A stretch of 64,000 nt of DNA from Fragum whitleyi (lineage: Eukaryota; Mollusca; Bivalvia; Cardiida; Cardiidae), in NCBI GenBank assembly GCA_948146395.1, contig OX411559.1, forward strand, positions 27,719,208 through 27,783,207, written 5' to 3'. Within the stretch, counting starts at the first letter, position 1; every line of letters starts with the position of its first letter. Position numbers and translations under genes: made by a program. Below the pieces are notes generated by a model that ran no database searches, was not told the DNA's origin, and saw only the letters and a program-made list of their open reading frames with translations. This document shows positions 24,635-35,916 of the stretch, piece by piece.

Positions 24635-25462
24635 TGATGTTCTATGTGAGTAGTTTCTCATAGATTGTTTTGAACTCTGAAAATACTGTAAAGAAGAACA
24701 GGGATAGACTGAGTCTTGCCTTGCTTGTGATAGTGCTGGAAATCTCTATAATTGGTTAAATCATTTTGCATTTAAAGGTTGAAGGCCACTTTTAGGTTTT
24801 AATTATTTCTAAGGAAATTTTGTACTTCTGTATTGAAAAAGACCGAAGATCCATAACATGTATTTCGCTAATATATAACCATGACCTTGAAATTCTGATA
24901 ATTCAGCTGAACTCAGTATCTTGTCCAAACTGTTTAAGAACAGTCTGATCTGAGCCTTCACTTTGCACCCTATAATTATACAAAAAAAAAACATTTATGT
25001 CATATATTTTTTACAGGGCTAAGTGGAACACTATTGTAAGTGTTCATATTTGGAAGGATATTTACAATATCATCCCACTACTCCCTTCATTTGTAAAATT
25101 GACATTAGAAAGCTGTTCATTTATGTTGTCTAATTGCTGATAAGGAAAATATTGTACAAACACCTTGTTTCATTGATAACCACTGCCTATATTATTGGTG
25201 GGCAACACAAACCTTGTAAATACTATTCAAGCTGTAGTTTCAAGGTTTTTGTTACCCTTCAGTGATTTACAATGACCAGCATTTACTGGATAATGTGATT
25301 GGCATTATGAGAACTGGCCTAAATTTTATTTGTGTGTAAAAGATATATGTAAAATGGGATAATGCTGTTCAAATCTTTTATTTTGTCTAAATGACAGGAA
25401 ATCTTAACTCTTCTTAAAAAGCTATGGCAGACAGTATAGACTTAGATCAGCCTGCACAGACA

Positions 25463-25746
25463 TGAGGCAAGGGTGTAGCTACAATTACGCACATTACACG
25501 AGTGCGTAATAGAAATGAATACTCTTTTGAAAAAATTTGTTGATGAATGATCATAAAATGTAAACTACAGCTTATTCAATCTGTAGATACAATGTTTTAA
25601 TTTTTCACTAAGGCTCAAATCATAGAAATGGGAAGCGGACATAGGACATTTATCTTTTGTCACAGTCTGCATATTGCCTTAATCTTTTATATTGATGTTG
25701 GTCGCCTTCTGAGTGCGTATAAAATTTTATATCGTAGTTACGCCAA
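25463..25746. repeat. insertion inside an older repeat
   Basis: The flanking sequences (GATCAGCCTGCACAGACA and TGTGCAGTCTGATC) form one continuous motif elsewhere in the window (for example 16556-16590). The insert has imperfect ends GGTGTAGCTAC and GTAGTTACGCC. Confidence 0.6.
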
Positions 25747-25888
25747 TGTGCAGTCTGATCTTGGCCTTCATTGCCGTGTTTCTTGCTAATTTTTGTGGAA
25801 AAAAATTTGAACTGGACTGGTCATAATGTTCTAAAGTTATAGAAAGTTTGAATTCAGCAGACTAAGGGTTGCAATTAATCTGCTCAAA

Positions 25889-26137
25889 AACTTTTTATGC
25901 CCCCTTATCGAGAGATTGGGGGCATGTTGTTTTACTCATGTCCGTCTGTCTGTCCGTCTGTCTGAAAACTTAACCCGAAAACTTAACCTTTGCCTTTTCT
26001 CCAAAAGTATTTCACATACAAAGCTGTACACCAAAGTCAAGGTCATGTGACAAGGTCAAGGTCATCTGTCAAGGTCAAACTTTAAAAAAGAAATGCTGTT
26101 ACGGGGGCATTCGTGTTTCACAAACACATCTTGTTTT
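25889..26137 (+). repeat. uninterrupted TATGCCCCC element (empty-site reference)
   Basis: It opens TATGCCCCCTTATCGAGAGA and ends TTCGTGTTTCACAAACACAT. It has GTCTGTCTGTCCG and CAAGGTCAAGGTCA tracts. It is the reverse complement of the outer element at 6748-8750. Confidence 0.8.
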
Positions 26138-26868
26138 TCAATGTGCTAAAACACTAAAGGAAAAAGCTTTTAAGAAATTTTCTCCATGAGGGAAATTTTC
26201 ATGGCATTCATGATTATGTCATGTTTGTTTATTTCCTTTCTTGTTGTTTATGGTATCTTTGAAAATTTTCTGCTCTAAATGTTGGCAAGTGTTTTGCTTT
26301 CGTAAATTCTAGCCCTTTACTTGAATTCTAGCCCTTTACCAGGTCATCAATAAGATGATAATGATTTTTTTCGTCCTATAACTTAATTCTATTTTCCTCA
26401 AAAGTTCAGCGAATAACCCTGAATTATATTTAATTTGTGGGATTTTTCAAGAGACTAGGTTTAAGGCATGATAATGAACACCTTCAAATGTTACAAGTTT
26501 TTAGTGGTTCTTTTTTTAGGAGTATAAACCCTTGTTTTAAATTGTGATTGCGATGATTTGCTAGGCCTATTCACATTTTATTCACTTCATTAATAGTTTT
26601 GATTTTGTTGTTTTGTTATGAATTAGCTTTTATCCGAACTATCATGATAAAATAAATGATTATGATAATCAAGCCCCAATTGTCATCAATTATAGGTTGT
26701 TAACTGCAAAACACTGTTTAAATGCTGAATAAGATGTACAGACACGGAAAAAAAATATACCTATATATTTTAATATTTAAAAGGATAAACAAACTTCATT
26801 ATCTAGGTTTTGTTAAACTTTTGCAAGTAATCTATGATGTGATTTACTATGATTGCCTTTGAACTCCC

Positions 26869-27013
26869 TTAAGGTAATTGAACCATAACAATCCGCAACA
26901 TTTTGGAACTCATTATATTTCACAGAGGTTTCCTAATGAAAAGGAAACCTCCCATTAACACTGTTAAATTTCATTCCTTCCAGAATGTTGCTATTATGGG
27001 TCCACTACCTTAA
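26869..27013. repeat. GGTAGTGGACCCGTAA fold-back MITE, copy 2 (diverged)
   Basis: Same termini and GAGGTTTCCTAATGA / GGAAACCTC centre as copy 1, with more substitutions. Confidence 0.7.
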
Positions 27014-27076
27014 TGTTGATTTTAAGATCAAATACAAATGAAGATTGGTTGATTTTTGTACCTATGGAAAAGAAGG

Positions 27077-27236
27077 TTAAGATAGTGGACCCGTAATAGC
27101 TCTGCTATATTTTGGAAAGCATGATCTTTCACAATGTTAACAGAGGTTTCTTAATGAATTCATTAGGAAACCTAGGTTATCACTGTTTAAGTTCATTACT
27201 TCAAAAACATTGCATAACTATTACGGGTCCACTATC
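27077..27236. repeat. GGTAGTGGACCCGTAA fold-back MITE, copy 3
   Basis: Same arms and centre. It starts only 64 bp after copy 2. Confidence 0.8.
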
Positions 27237-27310
27237 AAAATCTTGATCTTTGTGTAAAAATTGTTCTAAAAGAAATCTTTATACTTCTTGTACAATTATG
27301 TGGTGTAGTT

Positions 27311-27530
27311 TAACCCTTTCCTGTTTTACAAAATTTTGGACCTGTCCAAATTCAAAGGTTTTGCAGACGAAAATTTAAAGTGGATTTAATTTGAAAAATA
27401 AACATTCAGTTGGGTAGAAAAAAGTGTGGAAAAAGAAGAAATTGCTTGTCAGAAGCAATTTCTTCTTTTTCTACAATGTTTTCTCAATCACAGGCACGTA
27501 AAAAGCAGGGATTAAACAGGAAAGGGTTAA
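27311..27530 (-). repeat. MITE with TAACCCTTTCCTGTTT ends, copy 2
   Basis: Inverted-repeat ends TAACCCTTTCCTGTTT and AAACAGGAAAGGGTTA, with the same central GAAGAAATTGCT hairpin as 9303-9529. More decayed relatives seem to lie at about 27590-27810 and 28005-28140. Confidence 0.8.
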
Positions 27531-29260
27531 AACAATTTAATTGAATAGACAATGTGTAAACTTAAACTATTTTTCCATTAAACCATTTAACTTGTTCCCA
27601 AATAACCCTTCTTTTTAAATATATGTTACTTAAGTTAAAAGTTTAGCAAACATTGTGGAAAATGAAGAAATTGCTGTTTTGACCAATTTCTGTATTTCCC
27701 ACAATATTTTGTTACAAAAAAAGATGGAAAAATATATATCGTCAACTTTGAATTGCGATCTGCAATTGTCTTTGATTTTGATTCAGTCCAAAATACTGTC
27801 TTCTGGTTAACCTTTTTGAATATCAGTACAAATATGTATCACATTAAAGGTAATTCGGAGTGAAAATGTAGCAAAAAATTAACAATAAGTATAAAATTAT
27901 TTAATGTATAAAGTATTGTATAATATGAAATAGATTTAATGAGAACTGCTTTAACTGTTGATTATGGTAATACACTGGTCTTATTTTCTGCTGTGTTGTG
28001 AATTAACCCATTACCAGGTGGCAACATCCTATACTGATTGAATTTCAAAGAAATTGCACACAAAAATTGTAAAATGAAGAAATTTTGATTATCTTTGTCT
28101 TTTGGAAAAGGAAATATTGTGGAAAATGAAAAAATACCTGAAAAAAAAAACACGAAAAATGGCCTTGAATTTTTGAAACTGATCTGGATATCATTTAATC
28201 AAAACTGTTTGTTTTTGTGTTTGTAATTATGTTTAGATATTCAATCTCGCACAATAGATTTTGATCTTGTTCATTGTTTGTAAAATGGCCTTAGTGTAGA
28301 TATTAACCAGAATTTCTGAACACCAAACCTCCATAATAATTATACCAAAGAATATGTCAATTTTAAGAAAAAGCTGTTATGAAGAATACTACCCTAATGA
28401 ATTTATGTGTAAAATGCTATATCATTTTTTAAATCAAAACTGACAAGGTAAAGTGTTTAAAAAATATGTCTAATTAGAATCTACAAAGTTTTTTAAAGCA
28501 ATACTGGCTTCAGACAGACTATATGTTAAGGTTATCTATAGTTACTTTTGATGATCTAGTTTGAAATTCCTCAAAAGTTCATGAAATTTTCTTATGTAAC
28601 ATACCAGTGCTTTCAGTGCTTTTATGTTGGTTGAAGAAAGTAAGACCAGTGTATTCTTTACAAGTGGGGTATGGATTTCAATTCTTTAGCTAAAATATTC
28701 TTTCTTATGTCTTGTTATTTGCTTATTTAGATCTGTAAATTATGATAAAAGACAAATAAACTATATGACCCGAGTAAAAATGGATCTTTTTGTTTTTTCC
28801 CTATATCAGAATATTTACTTTGGACGGTATGGGGTTTTGGCTAAGCCCCTCCAAGACTCTATCAAATATAAAAATAACATTTGTCGGAAAAAATATCTTC
28901 ATGAAGATAGCAAAAGCAAATCATCGTAGGTCGACCTAAACATCACAACTGCAGCTTCGTTATGCTGTAGTTACGTCGTATATATCTCACAACTTAAGAA
29001 AAGATTAAGAAACAATGGCAAGACATTTGTACACTTTCCATTCAAATTATTGATTTGATTGATTACTCGATATTTGTATTGACTTCAATCCTTTTCTGCA
29101 GCTTTTATTTGTCTTTAAATAGCATATAAAAAACAAAAAATGTTAATTCATGAATCAGAAACAATTGTTTCTCTGTATATCCTTGTGTAACTGAGGGGTT
29201 TGTAAGTTTTAGTGCATTTAAATTCGGATCTCCAGTAATAACTTAAGTATTTAGAGAGTC

Positions 29261-29520
29261 GCCGTCATAGAGCAGTTGGTAGCGCGTCGGACTGTCAACT
29301 TAGAGGTCCCGGGTTCGATCCCCGACGGCGGAACAAATTCTTTCCGACTATTTGTCTCTCACCAATGGGTTGATAATCGTAGACCTATGTGAGATAGCAG
29401 GTGGAGGCTAGGAAAGGATGTGGTGGTTGTACTGGTGAGAGAAATACCAGGAAACAGTCGCCGTGATATAACTAAAAAAATGTTGAAAGCGGCGTTAAAC
29501 TCCATTCAATCAATCAATCG
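29261..29520 (+). repeat. tRNA-derived SINE, internally deleted
   Basis: Same head as 11726 (GCCGTCATAGAGCAGTTGGT, B box GGGTTCGATCC) and the same CAATCAATCAATC tail. It lacks about 15-20 bp before the GCCGTGATATAAC segment. No clear flanking duplication. Confidence 0.85.
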
Positions 29521-29639
29521 GATTACAAAGGGATTGGGTGTACATCTGGTTTATCCGAGAATATAACTCCGACATCCGGATCATCTCGTAACTAATTCCA
29601 CTCACTGGGTTGTGCGAGTTTGTAAGAAATTTCAGCGAT

Positions 29640-30075
29640 GACGTGGCTCTTCTCTGTAAATAATACGCATTTTACTTCTCCGCAGAAACTACTGGAAGAA
29701 TTTCAACCAAACTTCACGGGAATGATCTTTGGGTGACCCTCTTTCAAAGATGCTCAAGAAATTTTGATCCAATGAAAAACATGGATTTAATGGGCGTGAC
29801 TAATTTCCAATTATGGTAAAAAGTGAGTTTTCTCGGATTTTAATTGATTGATATCAAATGGATTTTAAATGAATGATCCTTAGGTGACCCTTTATCAGTC
29901 TACAAAAGATTATTGTCATTGGATGAATAGATATGTCTTTTATGGGCGGAGGTCATTTCTCTATATGTTAAATGTCAGTAGATCTCAAGATATCTAAAAG
30001 TCTAGTCAAAATGATTGCTATTACAAGAATTTCAAGCCTGTGTAGCGACTCGAGCCATTCATGGCTCTCTAGTTT
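29640..30075 (+). repeat. tandem-repeat element fragment
   Basis: Modules reading AATTTCAACCAAACTTCACG and GGTGACCCT match those at 34268-34885. The right end is AGCGACTCGAGCCATTCATG and GCTCTCTAGTTT. Confidence 0.65.
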
Positions 30076-31625
30076 ATGGATGCGATAAAGTCGACAAATA
30101 TTGTATGAACTACCACTGGATGTCGTAGGGTCAGTTATAAGAAGGGTCATTTTGGTATTTTAGAGAATACCTCGGATACATTAGGAAAATTGGTATTTTA
30201 ATGTTATTTTAAAAAATAATGCATGAAACAAATTAAGAAAGGACAATGAATCATTGTGAACATTATCATTACTCTGTAATCTGTATAGATATTTGCAGAG
30301 GATTTCTTAATTCATTTAATGCATTCTTTATAGAAATAACAGTAAAGTTACTGATTTATTATATACTTAGTTCCATAAAAAAGTGTGCACATTCACTTTT
30401 TGCATCTCTCTTAATCTTTACAAAGTTGGAGGAAAATTATGGAGTAAATTTGGTACCATACTTTAGGCAAGACCTTTTGACATTAACAGTCAAATCAGAT
30501 TTGGATTAAGTATCGCATGCTGCATACGCAATGGCATTCCTTAATCTGTTGAGATTTGACCTCCTTACAACTTTTTCTTTGGTAAGAGCTATGTGTTGAT
30601 GATGCATTGTAGAGTTTAAGGAGCCATTCCAAGCCATTTCCAAACAAAAGTTTTGATTTTTATGCATACACTACGTGTACGTCAAAGTAAGACATTGCTA
30701 CGTTGTTAGGCCAGTAACTTGTCGTTGAATGGTGCTATGGCGGTCTATGCCATCTCGATTTGCTCAGTAAAGGCATTACAAAATGATAACCTCGAATTCT
30801 ATTGGAACATGAATGCTCAATCAATTTTAATGGCGTTCTAAATCTGACAAGGTTCGATTTTGTTCAACGCCGTTTATTGGTAGACAAACCACGCTGAAGC
30901 ATCATGCACAATTGTATTGAAAATGTGATTTTATGCTTAGCAAAGCCTCAAACATTCAGTTGAATGCATTTTCAGACCAATTACACGTCTAACGCGTGAT
31001 GCACATGCAAATCGTGCAAAATCAAATGTCTCACTTTAGCTGAAAATTTTTGCTCATCCCGCGAATTTTGTTTACAAATGACGCATGCACATACTCTTTT
31101 GAATGGTCATACGATGTTTCATGACGATAGATTGTGTAATTTTAGAGATATTCATAATTCAAAAATGCACACTTTCTTTTGGAACTAAGTATATTAAATC
31201 AAAGCACCTGACTTGATTATCCACCCTAACACATTCCAATTTACCGATTGTGTCTCCTTTCAATTAAGACGTGTGCGTTTTAGTCTGTAAATGGGCTTCC
31301 TATGATAGATAAAACGAGTAGTCATGACATCGAATGTGTTCATCCAAATTATCGAAAATCGTTCATTATGACGGCTCATTTAGCGGGACATTTCATCTTG
31401 CTCTAGCGAACGCATCTCTGGTTCAACACTGCTTAGTTAAAGACGTGAACATTGTAGCAAACATAACAACAACCACAAAAATACGGCATTTATAAACATC
31501 TACAGTAAAAGCTTGCTCAAACTAATGATGGTCCAATCGGTAGCTGGAGACTAGATTTGGATATGATCTAGAATTGACGTTAAAACCGGAACTGATAGTT
31601 ACATGTAGATTATGTTACAATCACA

Positions 31626-31784
31626 TTAAGGTATTGGACCCATAATGGTTCCGCAACATTTCGGAATGCATGATCTTTTACAATGTAAACCGAGGTTTCC
31701 TTATCATTAGGAAATCTCGGTTAACACCGTTAAAGTTCATTACTTCCTAAACATTGCGGAACTTTTACGAGTTCACTACCTTAA
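31626..31784. repeat. GGTAGTGGACCCGTAA fold-back MITE, copy 4
   Basis: TTAAGGTATTGGACCCATAA to TTCACTACCTTAA, with the GAGGTTTCCTTATC / GAAATCTCGG centre. Confidence 0.8.
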
Positions 31785-31804
31785 AATTCAAACATTTTAG
31801 CGAA

Positions 31805-31995
31805 GTTTCCCACCAATGCATTTATGATCGTAAACCCAAATGGAATAGCAGCTAGATGCTAGAAAAGGATTTATAATAGTAGTACTGATTCGAAAAATAC
31901 CAAGAACTCGCAGTTGGATGCTCCAGCTATAAACCGCCGCGATATGACAAAAAAACAAAAAAACAAAACGGCGTAAAACCCCATTCAAACAAAAG
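31805..31995 (+). repeat. degenerate SINE tail
   Basis: TTCCCACCAATGCATT, GCTCCAGCTATAAACCGCCG and ACGGCGTAAAACCCCATTCA match the SINE body. The tRNA-like head is absent. Confidence 0.65.
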
Positions 31996-33289
31996 AACTA
32001 CATGAAACCTGCACGTTATCAAGGGCAATAGATGAGTATATATGTTTATATTGTTTTAAGATCGGCCCTGCAACATCAGCGATTTCACCGGTTATATAAT
32101 ATCGTTTAGAGTGATGCTAAACCCAAAATTTACAAATGTATTAAATGATGAGATCGTTCCAGTTGGAAATACACAAATTATGTGTAGCCGAAAGCATTGA
32201 ATCTTCAGCACGCTGAATGAGGTCTGTAAACGGAAGAAGAAGAAGCGAACAAAGTAGGACTGGGGTGACACACAACTAAAAGTAGTGGAGTTACACCTTA
32301 AAGGTAGTAAATTCTATTTCTTAAAAACGTGCCAAAAACTTGTTAAAATGACCTGACTTTAAAACTTGTTTGGATTCCCCAAAATTTTCTCAAAAATTTA
32401 GTGATAAAACTACGTAGCTGTATTTGTCTATCTATAAATATAATCTCGATCCCAATGACGTCACGACGTCAATAACGTCGACGTCGTTACTAACGTAGCA
32501 TTTATGCTTGCATAGCGACTACTTCAAGTTATCAACAGCTAATAACAGAAGAATTACTTTAATACCTTTATCAGAGAATGATATATTGTTACATGAATTC
32601 CTTGCATTAGAAAATGTCCGGCATCGATGAATACATCATAGGGTAAGTTAAAATTTTAGTTTTACCCGATAAATTGAACCCAGTATGCATATATTTTCAA
32701 TCCCTTAATTAAATGGCTACTGTTTTAATTGCATTATTATTACCATTTTAAAACATCTTTGCACATGTATATTCTCTTTTACCTTATTATTCACTTATTC
32801 TTTATATTTATCTGTTAAATTTAGCATACTATCTTCTTTTATAGAATTTTAACAATGTAAAATATCTTCTCTTTCCTTAACAGCTCTTTTACCGGTTATT
32901 AGCACACCCGCACCCAGTTATAATCGGCAATCGATTGTTGGGTTAAACAGTAGATGTAGATGTAGAAATTTAATTATCTTTTTTATTTTAGTTATGCATC
33001 TATAAATTTTGTCGCGTCATCTTTTATGTATTTCATCTACGTGTATATATATGTGTCTAAGACATCTGTTTATTCTTTTATTTATTCATTCATTTAATTA
33101 ATGAAGACTGATTAACCAAGGCAATAAATTAAGACTGTTTACTGTTCGTTTATAATTTGGCTCGGTAAACAGACCCCACAGAACTCAGATCTGACTGCTG
33201 TACTGTAAAGAGAATTCAATGAGAAGCCGGGGAACATTTACATGCCACTAGGCACTAGCTCCTCTTGTTTCCTGTTTTCAGTTGATATA

Positions 33290-34084
33290 CCGTTTTAAGT
33301 AGAGCTGCTAGGGGGAGATTTACTCAAAGGAACATTATCCTGCCAAGTTTGTTGGTAATATAATTTGGGAGGTGAGCATTTTGTGGCCCAACCCTTATTT
33401 TGGGTTCAATCAAAATTTCTTGAACGACCTGAGAAAACGATAACCATTTATGCTACGCTTTTGCTATGTTTAATTAATATTTGCGCAATGGTTTGGGGAA
33501 GAGTATTTTTTTAAAGATTTTATAGTGAAAAAAAGCCTTATTTTAAGGTCGATCAAAATTATATACAATCAATGAAGTGGACCACTGAAAGACCTACATG
33601 CAACGTTTCATTGAAATCAGGCGAATGATTAAGGACAAATGTAATTTAAAAGCCCTACCTCGCCATGCCCATATTTTAGGATCCATCAGATTTTCTTCTA
33701 ACGAAACATTCATGCCGATTTTCATGGTTTACAAAATTTCTTGAACAACCTTAGAAGAGGGTCATCCAAGGAAAATTTATGCAAAGTTTCATTGAAATTG
33801 GACCAATGATATGGGAGGAGAAGGTTTTTTTATTTTTTTTAATTAAAATAAGCCCCACTCTGCTATTGGGGGGCATTAAAATTTCTTGAACAACTTTAGA
33901 AGAGGTTCTCTGAAGGAACATTTCTGCCAATTTCCGTTAAAATCCGCTCATCGGTTAAGGAGGAGAAGATGTTTAAAGAAAAGTTTACGGACACACGCAC
34001 GGACGCTCGCCTGCGCGCACGGCGGACACCCTGACATTGCGAAAGCTCGCTGGCCTTTGGCAAGTAGAGCTAAAAGTATATAAA
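33290..34084 (+). repeat. tandem-repeat element with AAATTTCTTGAAC modules
   Basis: Repeated modules of about 170 bp (AATTTCTTGAACAAC, AGAGG, CCAATGATA, GGAGGAGAAG). The right end has an ACACGCACGGACG tract and TGGCAAGTAGAGCTAAAA. No transposase ORF. Confidence 0.65.
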
Positions 34085-34267
34085 ACGTACATAAGATAGA
34101 AGCATTTAAGATTCTTTTGCCCCCCCCCCCCTTTTTGATAATGAACTATCAAATAAAGTGAAAATATCTCGATTAATGGTACTGTTAGTATAAATCTATC
34201 TCCAAAGGAAAGTCCGCTGTTTATTGCAAAATTGCAATTTATACGCAATATTAGGTGGAAAAGAAAG

Positions 34268-34885
34268 GTATTGCATTTTTAGCTCCGACGGCTATTGTCG
34301 TGGCGCCGTGTACGTTGTGCGTCCGGCCGTAACCCCTTTTCTTTAAAAAAATCTTCTCCTCAGAAACTAATGGGTGAATTTCAACCAAACTTCATGAATG
34401 GTCCTTGGCTGACCCTTGGTGAAAGTTGTTCGAGGATTATTGAAAAACGAGGCTTAAATGGGCGTGGCTTATTTCCATATATGGTAAATTGTGACTTTTC
34501 TCAAAATCTAATTGATAGATATAAATCAAATTTTACTGGAATAATCCTTGAATGACTTATTATCAGTCTACAAAATGTATTGTGATTGAATGAAAAATGT
34601 GTCTTTTATGGGCGGAGGTCATTTCTCAAAATGTTGGAAATTTTGAAAATCATTATCCCAGAACCTAACCGATGGATATGAATCAAATTTCAGTGAAAAG
34701 ATCCTTTAGTGATCCTTTATCAGTCTGCAAACAATTATTGTGAATTGATGAATGTCTTCTATGGACAGAGGTCCTTTCTCTTTAGTGGAAACTATGAAAA
34801 TCCCTATCTCACAACCTAACCAATAGACATGAACCAAATTTAATTGCAATGATCCTTAGGTGACCCATTATCAGACTACTAAAAA
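34268..34885 (+). repeat. tandem-repeat element opening TTTTTAGCTCCGACGGCTAT
   Basis: The opening module with GTCGTGGCGCCGTG is followed by three or four modules of about 130 bp (GATATAAATCAAATTT, TGGGCGGAGGTCATTTCT, ATTATCAGTCTACAA). The right end is not seen. Confidence 0.65.
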
Positions 34886-35916
34886 ATTGTTGTGATTGGG
34901 GGGTGGGGGTGGGGGAAATATGTATTTAACATGAGGAGGTCAATTTCTAAATGTTATTCCTTAATTTACCTTGAATTTTTCTTTTTAGAAATATTTCAGC
35001 ATGTGACACTTAAAAAACACTTATTTACTCGGGGGAAAAAAAACCAACAAACAAACAAAAACCACATTCATTCAATCACTTAAATTCTTGTCTAATCATA
35101 CCAGTAGATTCAGACCTTTGGAGAAAATCAGATGCTCACGCAGACCTAGTTAAAAAGGGATTGTAACATTCATTTTTTTTAATTCACTCACAAAACTGTA
35201 TTCAAGTAATAAACTCAAAGAAAAAAACGGATGTCAATAGGTTTGTGTTGACTTGAAAAAATATAGTTTAAACGTTATTTTTTAAGAATCTTAGTTTGGT
35301 GAATGTTTTTCATTTTAGACTCTATTTTAGATTGTGAAGTGATGGATATAACGCAATCTTATAAACTCTATCTGTTTTTTTCCCGAAGGATGCATAAGCA
35401 GAAAATTAAAATATAATGAGTTATATTTGAAATTTGTCAAATACTATAGTTCCCCAAAAACGGAATTAAAAGTGACAAAGGAAATATGTAGAATATCAGT
35501 TGATTTCATTGTAATTGTAAGGGAAGTAACATTATCTTCCGAACCAAAATTTCCCTGTATTGAAGTGTCTTTTTGTTTGCAAGTTTCTTTCTAACAAGTC
35601 TCTTGCAATGATTTCAAGTAGATTAAGGCCTGATGAAGTAATAAGGACCTCAGATGCCTCTAGCTTCAAATTTTGGACTTGTCCAAATTAAAAAAGTATA
35701 TGTGATATAGTAAAGAAATGGGCATTTCTCATTTGACCTTTGTTTTACAATATATTCTTCTTATGTATAAAAACATATCTAGGGACTAGAGCAAAACATA
35801 GTATGTGTTTTTATATTGTAACGCCATATACATTATCTTTGCATTAAGCCTTTGATGTGGACGTAAAAACCAAGGCTGTACGGAAAATGTAACAGGATTA
35901 CTTTTACTTATAACAG

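Larger units (their letters stand above)
20337..35916 (+). other. 15.6-kb intron of the scribble homologue
   Basis: No convincing coding exon was found here on either strand; the open frames are short and lack good splice context. The interval holds a TCCGTCC-bearing element (20973-21155), several fold-back MITEs (20540-20645, 21318-21469, 22735-22795, 23621-23784, 24562-24634, 26869-27013, 27077-27236, 27311-27530, 31626-31784), a SINE (29261-29520) and tandem-repeat elements (25889-26137, 29640-30075, 33290-34084, 34268-34885). The remaining stretches (about 21.6-22.7, 27.9-29.2, 30.1-31.6 and 32-33.2 kb) are AT-rich with nothing recognised. The intron sets apart the conserved Scribble exons from the long tail exon. 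Confidence 0.65.
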
